Source: Actinoplanes sp. NBC_00393
GTDB taxonomy: Bacteria > Actinomycetota > Actinomycetes > Mycobacteriales > Micromonosporaceae
Length of the DNA stretch: 64,000 nt
NCBI RefSeq assembly: GCF_036053395.1
Contig: NZ_CP107942.1
Coordinates: 3,562,501-3,626,500, forward strand
Direction: 5' to 3'
The notes beneath the pieces are model-generated. The model did not search any database. It was not told the origin of the DNA and was given only the letters and a program-made list of their open reading frames with translations. The position numbers and the translations under genes are program-made. Positions 1 through 8,644 of this stretch are shown piece after piece; position 1 is the stretch's first letter, and each line of letters opens with the position of its first letter.

Positions 1-2689
1 CGCCGCGCAGGTGGCCGGCAGCCTCGGCGAGGCGGCCCAGGTGGGCGTGGACCGCGGCCAGATCGTGCCGCACGTACGCCTCCGCGGTCCGATCGCCGGC
101 CCGGCGCACCGCGGCCAGACTCTGTTCCAGGTGCGCGGCGGCCCGATCGAGCGGCGCCGGGCGGTCCGGCAGCCGGGCGAGCAGGGACAGCACGTACGCC
201 TCACTGAACCGGTCACCGAGCCCGGCGTACCGCTGCAGGGCGGCCTCGAACTGCTGGGCCGCCTGCTTCTGTTCGCCGAGCCGCGCGTCGACCAGCCCGA
301 GGCGCACCAGCGCGTCGGCCTGCCCGGCGTCGTCACCGAGCTGCTGGTACACCGTCCAGGCCCGCCGGTAGTGCTCGGCCGCCTGCCGGTAGTCGCCGAG
401 GCGCCAGGCGACGCTGCCCAGGTTGCGCAGCACCTGCGCTTCGGCCGCGCCCTGCTCGAGGCCCGCGTACAGGGTCAGCGCCTGCCGGTAGGTGTCGGCG
501 GCCTCGTGCAGCCGGCCCTGGCGGCGGTGCAGCCGTCCCAGGTTGGACAGGGCCCGCGCCTGCGCGTCGCGGTCGCCGACGGCCCGGGCCGCGGACACCG
601 CGGACGCGGTGACGGTCGCCGCCTCGGTGACCGGGCCGCCCGCGTCGAGGTAGCGGAACAGGGTCTCGGCGAGGTCGATGGTGTGCCGGTGCCAGCCGTG
701 TGCGGCGCCGTACGTGCACACCGCGGCCAGGTTAGGCCGTTCCGCCTCGATCCAGGCCCGGGCCACATCCGGGTCGCCGGCCGCCGGTTCGCCGTCCGGG
801 TACAGCGTGCGCATCGCCGTGACGGAGCGGGCCAGGTAGTGGTCGAACAGGCGGGTCAGGGCGGCCCGCCGGTCCGCCTCGGCGTCGTGGCCGGTGGCGA
901 GTTCGGCGGCGTACGCGCGCAGCAGATCGTGCATGCCGTACCGGCCGCCCGCACCGGCCTGGACCAGGCTGGCCCGGGCCAGCACCCCGAGCAGCCGCCG
1001 CGCCTCACCGACCCGGGCGCCGGTCAGCGCCGCCACCGCGTCGACGTGCGCGGTCTCCCCCGGGTGCAGCCCGAGCAGCCGGAACACCTGGGCGGCAGCA
1101 GCGGGCAGGTTCTGGTACGACCAGGAGAACACCGCCCGGACCTCGGCGTGCGGGTCGCCGCCCGCGTCCAGCAGATCGAGGCGGTCCTGGTGGTCGCCCA
1201 ACTCGGTGACCAGCTCGGCCAGCGGCACGCCGGTGCGTTCCGCGGCCAGCTCGGCGGCGATCCGCAAGGCCAGCGGCAGCCGGGCGCACGCCGCGGCCAG
1301 TTCGGCGGCCGCGGCGGGCTCGCGGTCCACCCGCTCGCCGATCAGCTGGCGCAGCAGCGCGACCGCGTCCGGCAGCGGAAGCAGGTCGAGGTTGACCCGC
1401 TCGGCGCCGTCCACGGCCACCAGACCGGGCAGCGAGTCACGGCTGGTGATCAGGACGAGGCACGAGCCGGTGCCGGGCAGCAGCGGCCGGACCTGCTCGA
1501 CTGAGGACGCGTTGTCCAGCAGCACCAGCATCCGCCGGCCGGTGAGCTCGGAACGGTACCGGCCGGCGCGTTCGTCGGTGCCCGCCGGGATCTCGGGCCC
1601 GTGGACGCCGAGCGCGGTGAGGAACCCGGCCAGCGCGTCCGCGACCGCCACCGGCTGTTCGGCGTCGTAGCCGCGCAGGTTCACGTACAGCTGCCCGTCG
1701 GGGTACGCGTCGCGCACGCGGTGCGCCCACCGCACCGCCAGCGCGGATTTGCCGACCCCGGCGGTGCCGGACAGCAACGCGACCGTCAGCGGCGGCTCGT
1801 CGCCCGGCGCGGCCAGCAGGCGGTCCAGCGCGGACATTTCATCGGTACGCCCGATGAAGGCTCGCACGTCGGCCGGCAACTGGGTCGGCGCCGTCACCGC
1901 GGGAGCGGGCGCCACCACACCGGGCCGGCGGGTGTCGGCGGGCGGTCCGGCCAGGGCGGGATCGGCGGCCAGGATCTGCTCGTGCAGCCGCTGCAGGTCC
2001 GCGCCCGGGTCGCTGCCCAGTTCCTCGGCGAGACTGTGCCGGATCCGCCGGTACTGCTCGTCGGCGTCGGCCTGCCGGCCGCACCGGTACAGCGCCAGCA
2101 TCAGCTGCCCGGCCAGCCGCTCGTCCAGGGTCTGCTCGGCGACGGCGGCGGACAGTGCGGGCAGCAGTTCGCCGTGCCGGCCCAGGCGCAGCAGCACGTC
2201 GTTGCCGTCCAGTTCGGCGGCGAACCGCTCGCCGAGCAGGGTGCGCCGTGTCGCGTTCAGCCACGGCGTGTCCAGAGCGGCGAACGGTTCACCGCGCCAC
2301 TCGGCGAGCGCCTGCTCGATCAGGTCGGCGGCCACGCGGTCCGACTCGGCGGCCCGGGCCAGTGTCATCAGCCAGCGGAACCGGTGCAGGTCGACTGTCT
2401 GCGGGTCGACGGTGAGCAGATAGCCGCCCGGCTCGCGCCGGATCCCCGCCCCGGCCGCACCGGCCACCGCCCGCCGCAGCCGCGACAGGTAGCTGTAGAG
2501 GGCGCCGGCGGCCCGCTGCGGCGCGTGCTCGCCCCAGACCCGGTCGATCAGCTGGTCCACGGTGACCGGATGGCCCGCCTCCACCAGCAGCACGCCCAGC
2601 ACACACCGCTGCCGGGCGTGTCCCAGGTCGACGGGATCGCCGCCGATCCAGGCCTCCACACTGCCCAGCACACCGAACCGCGCCGTCAA
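1..2689 (-). CDS. AfsR/SARP-type transcriptional regulator with NB-ARC ATPase and TPR repeats (3' end cut by window edge)
   Basis: Large regulator read on the minus strand from a TTG at 2689, preceded by GGAGGA; no stop is met before position 1, so about 896 residues are visible and the C-terminus is missing. The N-terminus is a winged-helix DNA-binding domain (begins LTARFGVLGSVEAW) followed by a BTAD domain with the SYLSRLRR motif. A P-loop, GTAGVGKSA with Lys at about residue 314, marks the NB-ARC STAND ATPase, followed by the typical LYVNLRGY segment. The last 250 or so residues look like repeated TPR helices. Members activate secondary-metabolite or developmental genes. The target cannot be told here, since the left neighbour is outside the window. 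The start is inferred; the spacing from the ribosome site is short. Confidence 0.88.
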   Translation of the reverse strand, partial: MTARFGVLGSVEAWIGGDPVDLGHARQRCVLGVLLVEAGHPVTVDQLIDRVWGEHAPQRAAGALYSYLSRLRRAVAGAAGAGIRREPGGYLLTVDPQTVDLHRFRWLMTLARAAESDRVAADLIEQALAEWRGEPFAALDTPWLNATRRTLLGERFAAELDGNDVLLRLGRHGELLPALSAAVAEQTLDERLAGQLMLALYRCGRQADADEQYRRIRHSLAEELGSDPGADLQRLHEQILAADPALAGPPADTRRPGVVAPAPAVTAPTQLPADVRAFIGRTDEMSALDRLLAAPGDEPPLTVALLSGTAGVGKSALAVRWAHRVRDAYPDGQLYVNLRGYDAEQPVAVADALAGFLTALGVHGPEIPAGTDERAGRYRSELTGRRMLVLLDNASSVEQVRPLLPGTGSCLVLITSRDSLPGLVAVDGAERVNLDLLPLPDAVALLRQLIGERVDREPAAAAELAAACARLPLALRIAAELAAERTGVPLAELVTELGDHQDRLDLLDAGGDPHAEVRAVFSWSYQNLPAAAAQVFRLLGLHPGETAHVDAVAALTGARVGEARRLLGVLARASLVQAGAGGRYGMHDLLRAYAAELATGHDAEADRRAALTRLFDHYLARSVTAMRTLYPDGEPAAGDPDVARAWIEAERPNLAAVCTYGAAHGWHRHTIDLAETLFRYLDAGGPVTEAATVTASAVSAARAVGDRDAQARALSNLGRLHRRQGRLHEAADTYRQALTLYAGLEQGAAEAQVLRNLGSVAWRLGDYRQAAEHYRRAWTVYQQLGDDAGQADALVRLGLVDARLGEQKQAAQQFEAALQRYAGLGDRFSEAYVLSLLARLPDRPAPLDRAAAHLEQSLAAVRRAGDRTAEAYVRHDLAAVHAHLGRLAEAAGHLRG

Positions 2690-2803
2690 CTGTCCTCCGC
2701 TTGCCCCGACCTGACCAGGGGATTCAAGAAATCCACAAGGATCGGTAAGAGTCTCGCATGCTTCCTACAAGATCCGGAGTCGAGCATTGACGTCACGACA
2801 AGG

Positions 2804-2865
2804 GGACAGGTCGCCCTCACCCCATTCAGGTGGTAACGGGGGAATAGGGTGAGGGCGACCTGTCC
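2804..2865 (-). terminator. Long perfect stem-loop after etfA
   Basis: Arms of 19 bp (2804-2822 and 2847-2865) are exact reverse complements around a 24-nt loop. The stem begins 6 nt after the etfA stop. No T-run follows on the minus strand, as is common for actinobacterial terminators. It separates etfBA from the downstream SARP gene and would form in either transcription direction. A regulatory role as a palindromic protein site is possible but less likely given the position. Confidence 0.7.
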
Positions 2866-2871
2866 TGGGCG

Positions 2872-3804
2872 TTATTTGCGTTTGCGGATCTCGTCGGCCG
2901 CCTGCGGGACGATCTTGAACAGGTCGCCGACCACGCCGAAGTCGGCGAGTTCGAAGATCGGCGCTTCGGCGTCCTTGTTGACCGCGACGATCGTCTTCGA
3001 GGTCTGCATGCCGGCCCGGTGCTGGATCGCGCCGGAGATGCCCAGCGCCACGTACAGCTGCGGGGACACCGTCTTGCCGGTCTGCCCGACCTGGAACTGG
3101 TGCGGGTAGTAACCCGAGTCGACCGCCGCGCGCGACGCGCCGACCGCGCCGCCGAGCAGGTCGGCCAGCTCCTCGACCAGCTTGAAGTTGTCGGCGTTAC
3201 CGACACCGCGGCCACCGGAGACCACGATCGACGCCTCGGTCAGCTCCGGGCGCGAACCCTTCTGCTCGGCGACCCGCTCGACCACCTTGGTCAGCTTGTC
3301 CGCCTCCGACACCGCCACCGTCAGCTCCTCGACCGCCGGCGACGCCGCGGCCGGCGCCGGGGTCACCGAGTTCGGGCGGATCGTCACGATCGGCAGACCC
3401 CGCGTGACCTTCGACTTCACGATCGTCGAACCCGCGAACACCACCTGCGTCGCGGTGCCGTCCGCCTCGACCGCGACCGCATCGGTCAACAGCCCGTTGT
3501 CCAACTTGACCGCCAGCCGACCGGCGATCTCCTTGCCCTCCTGCGTGGAGCCGAGCAGCACCGCCGCCGGCTGCACCCGCTTGACGAGCTCGGCGACCAC
3601 GGTCGCCTTCGGCGCGACCAGGTAGCCCTCGACGTCCTCACCGGACGCCACGTAGATCTTCTCCGCGCCGAACTCGGCGAGCTTGGCGGTGTCGGCGCCG
3701 CCGAACACCACCGCGGACACCGAGCCGAGCCCACGGGCGATCGTGAGCATCTCCAGGGTGACCTTCTTGACGCCGGCCTCGACGACGACCAGAACCTCAG
3801 CCAT
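2872..3804 (-). CDS. etfA: Electron transfer flavoprotein alpha subunit
   Basis: 310 residues, the usual length of EtfA. The N-terminal domain begins [11 protein letters not shown]. The C-terminal FAD-binding domain is unmistakable: SGGRGVG, then [18 protein letters not shown], then [17 protein letters not shown], and [14 protein letters not shown] near the end. With EtfB it forms the soluble heterodimer that carries electrons from acyl-CoA and related dehydrogenases to the membrane quinone pool. It follows etfB after a 20-nt gap and is likely the last gene of tetR-etfB-etfA, ending in a strong stem-loop. Confidence 0.97.
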   Translation of the reverse strand: MAEVLVVVEAGVKKVTLEMLTIARGLGSVSAVVFGGADTAKLAEFGAEKIYVASGEDVEGYLVAPKATVVAELVKRVQPAAVLLGSTQEGKEIAGRLAVKLDNGLLTDAVAVEADGTATQVVFAGSTIVKSKVTRGLPIVTIRPNSVTPAPAAASPAVEELTVAVSEADKLTKVVERVAEQKGSRPELTEASIVVSGGRGVGNADNFKLVEELADLLGGAVGASRAAVDSGYYPHQFQVGQTGKTVSPQLYVALGISGAIQHRAGMQTSKTIVAVNKDAEAPIFELADFGVVGDLFKIVPQAADEIRKRK

Positions 3805-3824
3805 GTCCTTTCAATCCTTCCGGC

Positions 3825-4601
3825 TCAGACGAACTTCTCGGTGGCGAGGTACGCGACGAGCTGCTCGCCGCCGTTGCCCTCATCAGTGACCTTCGCGCCG
3901 CCGGAGCGCGGCGGCCGCTTCGAGAACTCCAGCACCTGGCTGGTGGCACCCGCGAAGCCGACCTCGTCGGCGGCCACGCCCAGGTCGCCGAGGGCGAGGC
4001 TCTGCACCGGCTTCTTCTTCGCGGCCATGATCCCCTTGAACGACGGGTACCGCGGCTCGTTGATGGTGTCCCAGACGCTGACGATCGCCGGCGTGGCGGC
4101 CGTGACGACCTCGTAGCCCTCGTCGGTCTGCCGTTCCACGGTCAGCTGCGACCCGTCCACGCTCAGCTTGCGCGCCCCGGTCAGCGCCGCCACGCCCAGA
4201 AGCTCGGCCAGCATGTGCGGAATCACCTGCACCCGGCCGTCGGTCGACTCCGCGCCACACAGGATCAGGTCGGCGCTGAGCGTGCCGAGCGCGGCGGCGA
4301 GCACCTTGGAGGTAGCCACCGCACACGAGCCGTGCAGCGCGTCGTCCTGCACGTGGACCGCCTTGTCCGGCCCCATCGACAGCGCCTTACGGATCGAGTC
4401 GGTCGCACCCGCCGGGCCCACCGTCAACACGGTCACCTCACCACCGTGCGCTTCCTTGATCTTCAGCGCTTCCTCGATGGCGTACTCGTCCATCTCGTTG
4501 ATGACATTGCTCGACGACGCCCGATCCACCGAGAAATCAGCGGCCAGGGTGCGCTCGGCACCGGAGTCGGGTACCTGCTTCACCAGTACGACGATGTTCA
4601 C
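3825..4601 (-). CDS. etfB: Electron transfer flavoprotein beta subunit
   Basis: 258 residues starting at a GTG (MNIVVLVKQVPDSGAERTL), a typical EtfB N-terminus, with the NVINEMDEYAIEEALKIKE segment and the adenine-nucleotide-binding region that follow. The Shine-Dalgarno AGGAGG lies inside the end of the upstream tetR gene, whose stop is only 4 nt away, so translation is probably coupled. EtfB pairs with EtfA to bind FAD and AMP. The locus faces an acyl-CoA carboxylase pair, which suggests a role in acyl-CoA metabolism. Confidence 0.97.
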   Translation of the reverse strand: MNIVVLVKQVPDSGAERTLAADFSVDRASSSNVINEMDEYAIEEALKIKEAHGGEVTVLTVGPAGATDSIRKALSMGPDKAVHVQDDALHGSCAVATSKVLAAALGTLSADLILCGAESTDGRVQVIPHMLAELLGVAALTGARKLSVDGSQLTVERQTDEGYEVVTAATPAIVSVWDTINEPRYPSFKGIMAAKKKPVQSLALGDLGVAADEVGFAGATSQVLEFSKRPPRSGGAKVTDEGNGGEQLVAYLATEKFV

Positions 4602-4605
4602 CGTG

Positions 4606-5217
4606 CTATGACCTCCTGTCGTGGGCGACGCCGGCGATCAGCGGCGTCATGACTGCCGAAACTGTGGCCAGCGCGGCGTCGAGCGCGGGATGGGCGTCCC
4701 TGGTCCCGCCCGCCCGCAGCCACTCGCGCAGGACCTGGTTGTGGGCGGCCGCGAACGAGGCGGCCGCGACGTGGGCGGCGAGCGCGGCTTCCGAGGTGTC
4801 CGGCAGCCGGCCGCGCAGGTAGTCGCTGAGTGTGCGCTCGTAGCGGGCGACGCTGGCGATCTCGCGATCGCGCAGCGGCCCGACGACGCGGGTGAGCCGG
4901 TAGCGGGCCAGCGTGCGCTCCGGGCTGGTCATGAACGCTGCGAAGATCAGCCGGGTGGCCTCGGCCACGGCGAAGACCGGCTCGGCGGACCCGGAGGACT
5001 CCAGGTACCACCGGACGCGCTCGATCACCGGCTCGTGGTCCGGGAAGATCACGTCTTCCTTCGACCGGAACTGGCGGAAGAAGGTGCGCCGGGCGACGCC
5101 GGCGGCGGCCGCGATCTCGTCGATCGTGGTGTTCTCGTACCCCTTCTCCGCGAACAGCGCGAACGCGGCGGTGGCCAGCCGTTCGCGAACCGGCTCGACG
5201 GTGGAGGGTGCGTCCAT
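4606..5217 (-). CDS. TetR-family repressor, probable local regulator of etfBA and the acyl-CoA carboxylase genes
   Basis: 203 residues from the ATG at 5217 (MDAPSTVEPVRERL). The helix-turn-helix reads TTIDEIAAAAGVARRTFFRQF, the TetR consensus, with a helical ligand domain after it. The open frame extends further upstream, but this ATG leaves the DNA-binding domain at the N-terminus as expected and sits 6 nt after a TATGGT -10-like box, consistent with a leaderless message. It is followed by etfB after 4 nt and is divergent from the carboxylase gene. Three operator-like repeats lie between. Acyl-CoA as the ligand is inference from context. Confidence 0.9.
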   Translation of the reverse strand: MDAPSTVEPVRERLATAAFALFAEKGYENTTIDEIAAAAGVARRTFFRQFRSKEDVIFPDHEPVIERVRWYLESSGSAEPVFAVAEATRLIFAAFMTSPERTLARYRLTRVVGPLRDREIASVARYERTLSDYLRGRLPDTSEAALAAHVAAASFAAAHNQVLREWLRAGGTRDAHPALDAALATVSAVMTPLIAGVAHDRRS

Positions 5218-5236
5218 CGCCGGACCATAACACAGG

Positions 5237-5293
5237 TGGCATCCAGTGCCACTTGAATGGCACGAGGTGCTTGCCTGATGGCACTGAGTGCCG
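5237..5293. promoter_or_regulatory. Three operator-like sites at 21-bp spacing in the tetR / carboxylase divergent promoter
   Basis: Three 15-bp elements start at 5237 (TGGCATCCAGTGCCA), 5258 (TGGCACGAGGTGCTT) and 5279 (TGGCACTGAGTGCCG), each beginning TGGCA and exactly 21 bp, or two helical turns, apart. The first and third are inverted repeats; the middle one is degenerate. The third sits between a TTGCCT -35-like box (5271) and a TAGCGT -10-like box (5295) for the plus-strand gene, and the first lies just upstream of the tetR start. Repression of both directions by the adjacent TetR is the simplest inference. Confidence 0.72.
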
Positions 5294-5307
5294 CTAGCGT
5301 GCGAGCG

Positions 5308-6867
5308 ATGACGATCACTTCCGCCGATGACATCCACACCACCGCCGGAAAGCTCGCCGACCTGACCCGCCGCACCGACGAAGCGGTGCACGCCGGTTCC
5401 GCCCGGGCCGTCGAGAAGCAGCACGCCCGCGGCAAGAAGACCGCCCGTGAACGCATCGAGCTGCTGCTCGACAAGGGCTCCTTCGTGGAACTCGACGAAC
5501 TCGCCCGGCACCGCTCCACCGCCTTCGGCCTGGGCCGCAACCGGCCCTACGGCGACGGCGTGGTCACCGGCTACGGCACCGTCGACGGCCGCCAGGTCTG
5601 CGTCTTCTCCCAGGACTTCACCGTCTTCGGCGGCTCACTCGGCGAAGTCTTCGGCGAAAAGATCGTCAAAGTCCTCGACCTGGCCATGAAGATCGGCTGC
5701 CCGATCATCGGGATCAACGACTCCGGCGGCGCCCGCATCCAGGAAGGCGTCGTCGCCCTCGGCCTGTACGCCGACATCTTCTTCCGCAACGTGCGCGCCA
5801 GCGGCGTCATCCCCCAGATCTCCCTGATCATGGGCCCCTGCGCCGGCGGCGCCGTCTACTCCCCCGCCATCACCGACTTCACCGTCATGGTCGACCAGAC
5901 CTCCCACATGTTCATCACCGGCCCCGACGTGATCAAAACCGTCACCGGCGAAGAGGTCGGGATGGAGGAGCTGGGCGGGGCGCGCACCCACAACACCCGC
6001 AGCGGCAACGCGCACTACCTCGCCGAAGACGAGGAGGACGCGATCGACTACGTGCGGGTGCTGCTGTCGTTCCTGCCGTCCAACAACGCCGAGGAACCGG
6101 TCGTGTTCGACATGCCGGCCGAGGCCGACGTCACGGACGCCGACCGGCGGCTCGACTCGCTGATCCCGGACTCGGCGAACCAGCCGTACGACATCAAGGA
6201 CGTCGTGGAGACCGTCGTCGAGGACTTCCTCGAGGTGCAGCCGCTCTACGCGCAGAACATCGTGGTCGGGTTCGGACGCGTCGAGGGCCGGCCGGTCGGG
6301 GTGGTGGCCAACCAGCCGATGCAGTTCGCCGGCACCCTGGACATCGCCGCCAGTGAGAAGGCGGCGCGCTTCGTGCGTACCTGTGACGCCTTCAATGTCC
6401 CGATCTTGACCTTCGTGGATGTGCCGGGCTTCCTGCCGGGCACGTCGCAGGAATGGGACGGCATCATCCGGCGCGGCGCCAAGCTGATCTACGCCTACGC
6501 CGAGGCCACCGTCCCCAAGATCACCGTGATCACCCGCAAGGCCTACGGCGGGGCGTATGACGTGATGGGGTCCAAGCACATCGGCGCGGACCTCAACTTC
6601 GCCTGGCCCACCGCGCAGATCGCGGTGATGGGCGCGCAGGGCGCGGTCAACATCCTCTACCGCGCAGAACCCGCGGACCAGCGGGCGCAGCGCGTGCAGG
6701 AGTACGAGGACACCTTCGCCAACCCGTACATCGCCGCCGAACGCGGCTACGTCGACGCGGTCATCCGGCCCTCGGAGACCCGCGCCCAGATCATCCGCGG
6801 GCTGCGGATGCTGCGCACCAAACGCGAGAGCCTGCCGCCGAAGAAGCACGGCAACATCCCCCTGTGA
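5308..6867 (+). CDS. Acyl-CoA carboxylase beta (carboxyltransferase) subunit, AccD/PccB type
   Basis: 519 residues from the ATG at 5308 ([16 protein letters not shown]). The sequence carries the carboxyltransferase hallmarks: [39 protein letters not shown], the [12 protein letters not shown] oxyanion region, and in the second half [15 protein letters not shown] and [13 protein letters not shown]. This is the subunit that moves carboxyl from carboxybiotin to acetyl- or propionyl-CoA to make malonyl- or methylmalonyl-CoA. An in-frame longer reading from 5257 would run through the operators, so the shorter start is preferred; there is no ribosome site and the message may be leaderless. The next gene starts 11 nt downstream. 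Confidence 0.95.
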   Translation: MTITSADDIHTTAGKLADLTRRTDEAVHAGSARAVEKQHARGKKTARERIELLLDKGSFVELDELARHRSTAFGLGRNRPYGDGVVTGYGTVDGRQVCVFSQDFTVFGGSLGEVFGEKIVKVLDLAMKIGCPIIGINDSGGARIQEGVVALGLYADIFFRNVRASGVIPQISLIMGPCAGGAVYSPAITDFTVMVDQTSHMFITGPDVIKTVTGEEVGMEELGGARTHNTRSGNAHYLAEDEEDAIDYVRVLLSFLPSNNAEEPVVFDMPAEADVTDADRRLDSLIPDSANQPYDIKDVVETVVEDFLEVQPLYAQNIVVGFGRVEGRPVGVVANQPMQFAGTLDIAASEKAARFVRTCDAFNVPILTFVDVPGFLPGTSQEWDGIIRRGAKLIYAYAEATVPKITVITRKAYGGAYDVMGSKHIGADLNFAWPTAQIAVMGAQGAVNILYRAEPADQRAQRVQEYEDTFANPYIAAERGYVDAVIRPSETRAQIIRGLRMLRTKRESLPPKKHGNIPL

Positions 6868-6878
6868 AGGAGCCAGCG

Positions 6879-8636
6879 TTGCTGACCAAAGTGCTGATCG
6901 CCAACCGCGGCGAGATCGCCGTGCGCATCGCCCGCGCCTGCTGCGACGCCGGCATCGCCTCGGTGGCCGTGTACGCCGACCCCGACCGTGACGCGCTGCA
7001 CGTCAAGAGTTCCGACGAGGCGTACGCGCTCGGCGGCGCCACCGCCGCCGACTCCTACCTGGCGCAGGACAAACTGCTGAACATCGCCCGCCGCAGCGGC
7101 GCCGACGCGGTGCACCCCGGGTACGGGTTCCTCGCCGAGAACGCCTCCTTCGCCCAGGCCGTCATCGACGCCGGTCTGACCTGGATCGGCCCGTCGCCCG
7201 AGGCGATCGACGCGCTCGGCGACAAGGTCAAGGCCCGGCACATCGCCGCCCGCGCCGACGCCCCGCTGGTGCCCGGCACGCCCGACCCGGTTGCCGACGC
7301 CGACGAGGTGGTCGCGTTCGCCCGCTCGCACGGCCTGCCGGTCGCCATCAAGGCTGCCTTCGGTGGCGGCGGGCGCGGCCTGAAGGTGGCCCGCACCCTG
7401 GAGGAGATCCCCGAGCTGTTCGAGTCCGCGACCCGCGAGGCGGTGGCCGCGTTCGGCCGCGGCGAATGCTTCGTCGAGCGCTACCTGGACCGGCCCCGCC
7501 ACGTCGAAACCCAGTGCCTGGCCGACACGCACGGCAACGTCGTCGTGGTCTCCACCCGCGACTGCTCCCTGCAGCGCCGCCACCAGAAACTCGTCGAGGA
7601 GGCGCCCGCGCCGTTTTTGAGCGCCGAGCAGAACGCCGAACTGGTCCGCGCGTCCAAGGCGATCCTGCGCGAGGCGCGCTACCACGGCGCCGGGACCTGC
7701 GAGTTCCTCGTCGGGCAGGACGACACCATCTCGTTCCTGGAGGTCAACACCCGGCTGCAGGTCGAGCACCCGGTGACCGAGGAGGTCACCGACATCGACC
7801 TCGTGCGCGAACAGTTCCGGATCGCCGCCGGTGAGCCGCTCGGCTACGACGACCCCGCCCCGCGGCGGCACTCAATCGAGTTCCGGATCAACGGCGAGGA
7901 CCCCGGCCGCGGCTTCCTGCCGGCGCCGGGCGTCGTCACCGCCTTGCGTGCCCCGTCGGGCCCCGGTGTGCGGCTGGACTCCGGCGTCGAGCCCGGTGAC
8001 GTGGTTGGCGGCAACTTCGACTCGATGCTCGCCAAACTGGTCGTCACCGGCCGCGACCGCGCCGAAGCCCTGCAACGGGCCCGCCGGGCACTGGCCGAAC
8101 TGGTCGTCGACGGCATCCCCACCGTGGTCCCGTTCCACCGCGCCGTCGTCGACGACGAGGCGTTCGCCCCGGCGGACCCGCACCGGCCGTTCGCCGTGCA
8201 CACCCGGTGGATCGAAACCGAATGGGACAACCAGATCGCACCGTACGCGGCAGCTGTCGGCGAGGCGCCCGAAAGCGCCGGATGCCAGGCCTTCACGGTG
8301 GAGATCGACGGCCGACGTCATGAGGTGGTGCTGCCGGCCGGCATGCTGTCCCGCCGAGACACCGCCCCGAAAGCGCCGCCGCGCCGCGCCAACGGACGAA
8401 GCCGCAGCGCGGCGCCCTCCGGCGACGCGGTGATCGCGCCGATGCAGGGCACCATCGTCAAGATCGCCGTCGAGAAGGGTCAGAGCGTCGCGAGCGGCGA
8501 GCTGATCGCGGTCCTGGAGGCCATGAAGATGGAACAGCCGCTGCACGCGCACCGTGACGGCGTCGTCGCCGGCATCGCCGTGGCCGTGGGCGACACCGTC
8601 CAGGCGGGGGCGGCGATCGCCGAGATCACCGGCTGA
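6879..8636 (+). CDS. Acyl-CoA carboxylase alpha subunit: biotin carboxylase fused to biotin carboxyl carrier domain
   Basis: 585 residues from the TTG at 6879 ([19 protein letters not shown]), chosen because GAAGGAG sits 7 nt upstream; a GTG at 6864 overlapping the accD stop would add five residues. The first ~450 residues are the ATP-grasp biotin carboxylase, with the glycine-rich [13 protein letters not shown] loop, [19 protein letters not shown] and [14 protein letters not shown]. The last 75 residues are the biotinyl domain, with the attachment site EAMKME (Lys about 550). ATP-dependent carboxylation of biotin here feeds the beta subunit. The two genes form an operon. Confidence 0.96.
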   Translation: MLTKVLIANRGEIAVRIARACCDAGIASVAVYADPDRDALHVKSSDEAYALGGATAADSYLAQDKLLNIARRSGADAVHPGYGFLAENASFAQAVIDAGLTWIGPSPEAIDALGDKVKARHIAARADAPLVPGTPDPVADADEVVAFARSHGLPVAIKAAFGGGGRGLKVARTLEEIPELFESATREAVAAFGRGECFVERYLDRPRHVETQCLADTHGNVVVVSTRDCSLQRRHQKLVEEAPAPFLSAEQNAELVRASKAILREARYHGAGTCEFLVGQDDTISFLEVNTRLQVEHPVTEEVTDIDLVREQFRIAAGEPLGYDDPAPRRHSIEFRINGEDPGRGFLPAPGVVTALRAPSGPGVRLDSGVEPGDVVGGNFDSMLAKLVVTGRDRAEALQRARRALAELVVDGIPTVVPFHRAVVDDEAFAPADPHRPFAVHTRWIETEWDNQIAPYAAAVGEAPESAGCQAFTVEIDGRRHEVVLPAGMLSRRDTAPKAPPRRANGRSRSAAPSGDAVIAPMQGTIVKIAVEKGQSVASGELIAVLEAMKMEQPLHAHRDGVVAGIAVAVGDTVQAGAAIAEITG

Positions 8637-8644
8637 TCAGCCGG
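8629..8644. terminator. Perfect 16-bp palindrome spanning both convergent stop codons
   Basis: CCGGCTGATCAGCCGG is a perfect palindrome. The carboxylase stop TGA (8634-8636) and the sedolisin stop (TCA on this strand, 8637-8639) lie back to back at its centre, so both convergent genes end inside one dyad. It could act as a small bidirectional stop or pause signal, though it has no loop of its own and no T-run. Confidence 0.4.

Noticed and set aside
11..1504. Long plus-strand open frame (497 codons) over the SARP gene
   Set aside because: It is the antisense of the NB-ARC and TPR part of the regulator; the translation is Arg/Gly/Pro-rich with no domain, as expected for GC-rich shadow frames.
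3019..4116. Plus-strand frame over etfA and etfB
   Set aside because: Antisense shadow; RRHRRHR-rich composition and no family likeness, while the etf genes are certain.
6864..6878. GTG at 6864 as start of the biotin carboxylase subunit
   Set aside because: Possible, but GAAGGAG is placed for the TTG at 6879 and the homologous part begins right after it.
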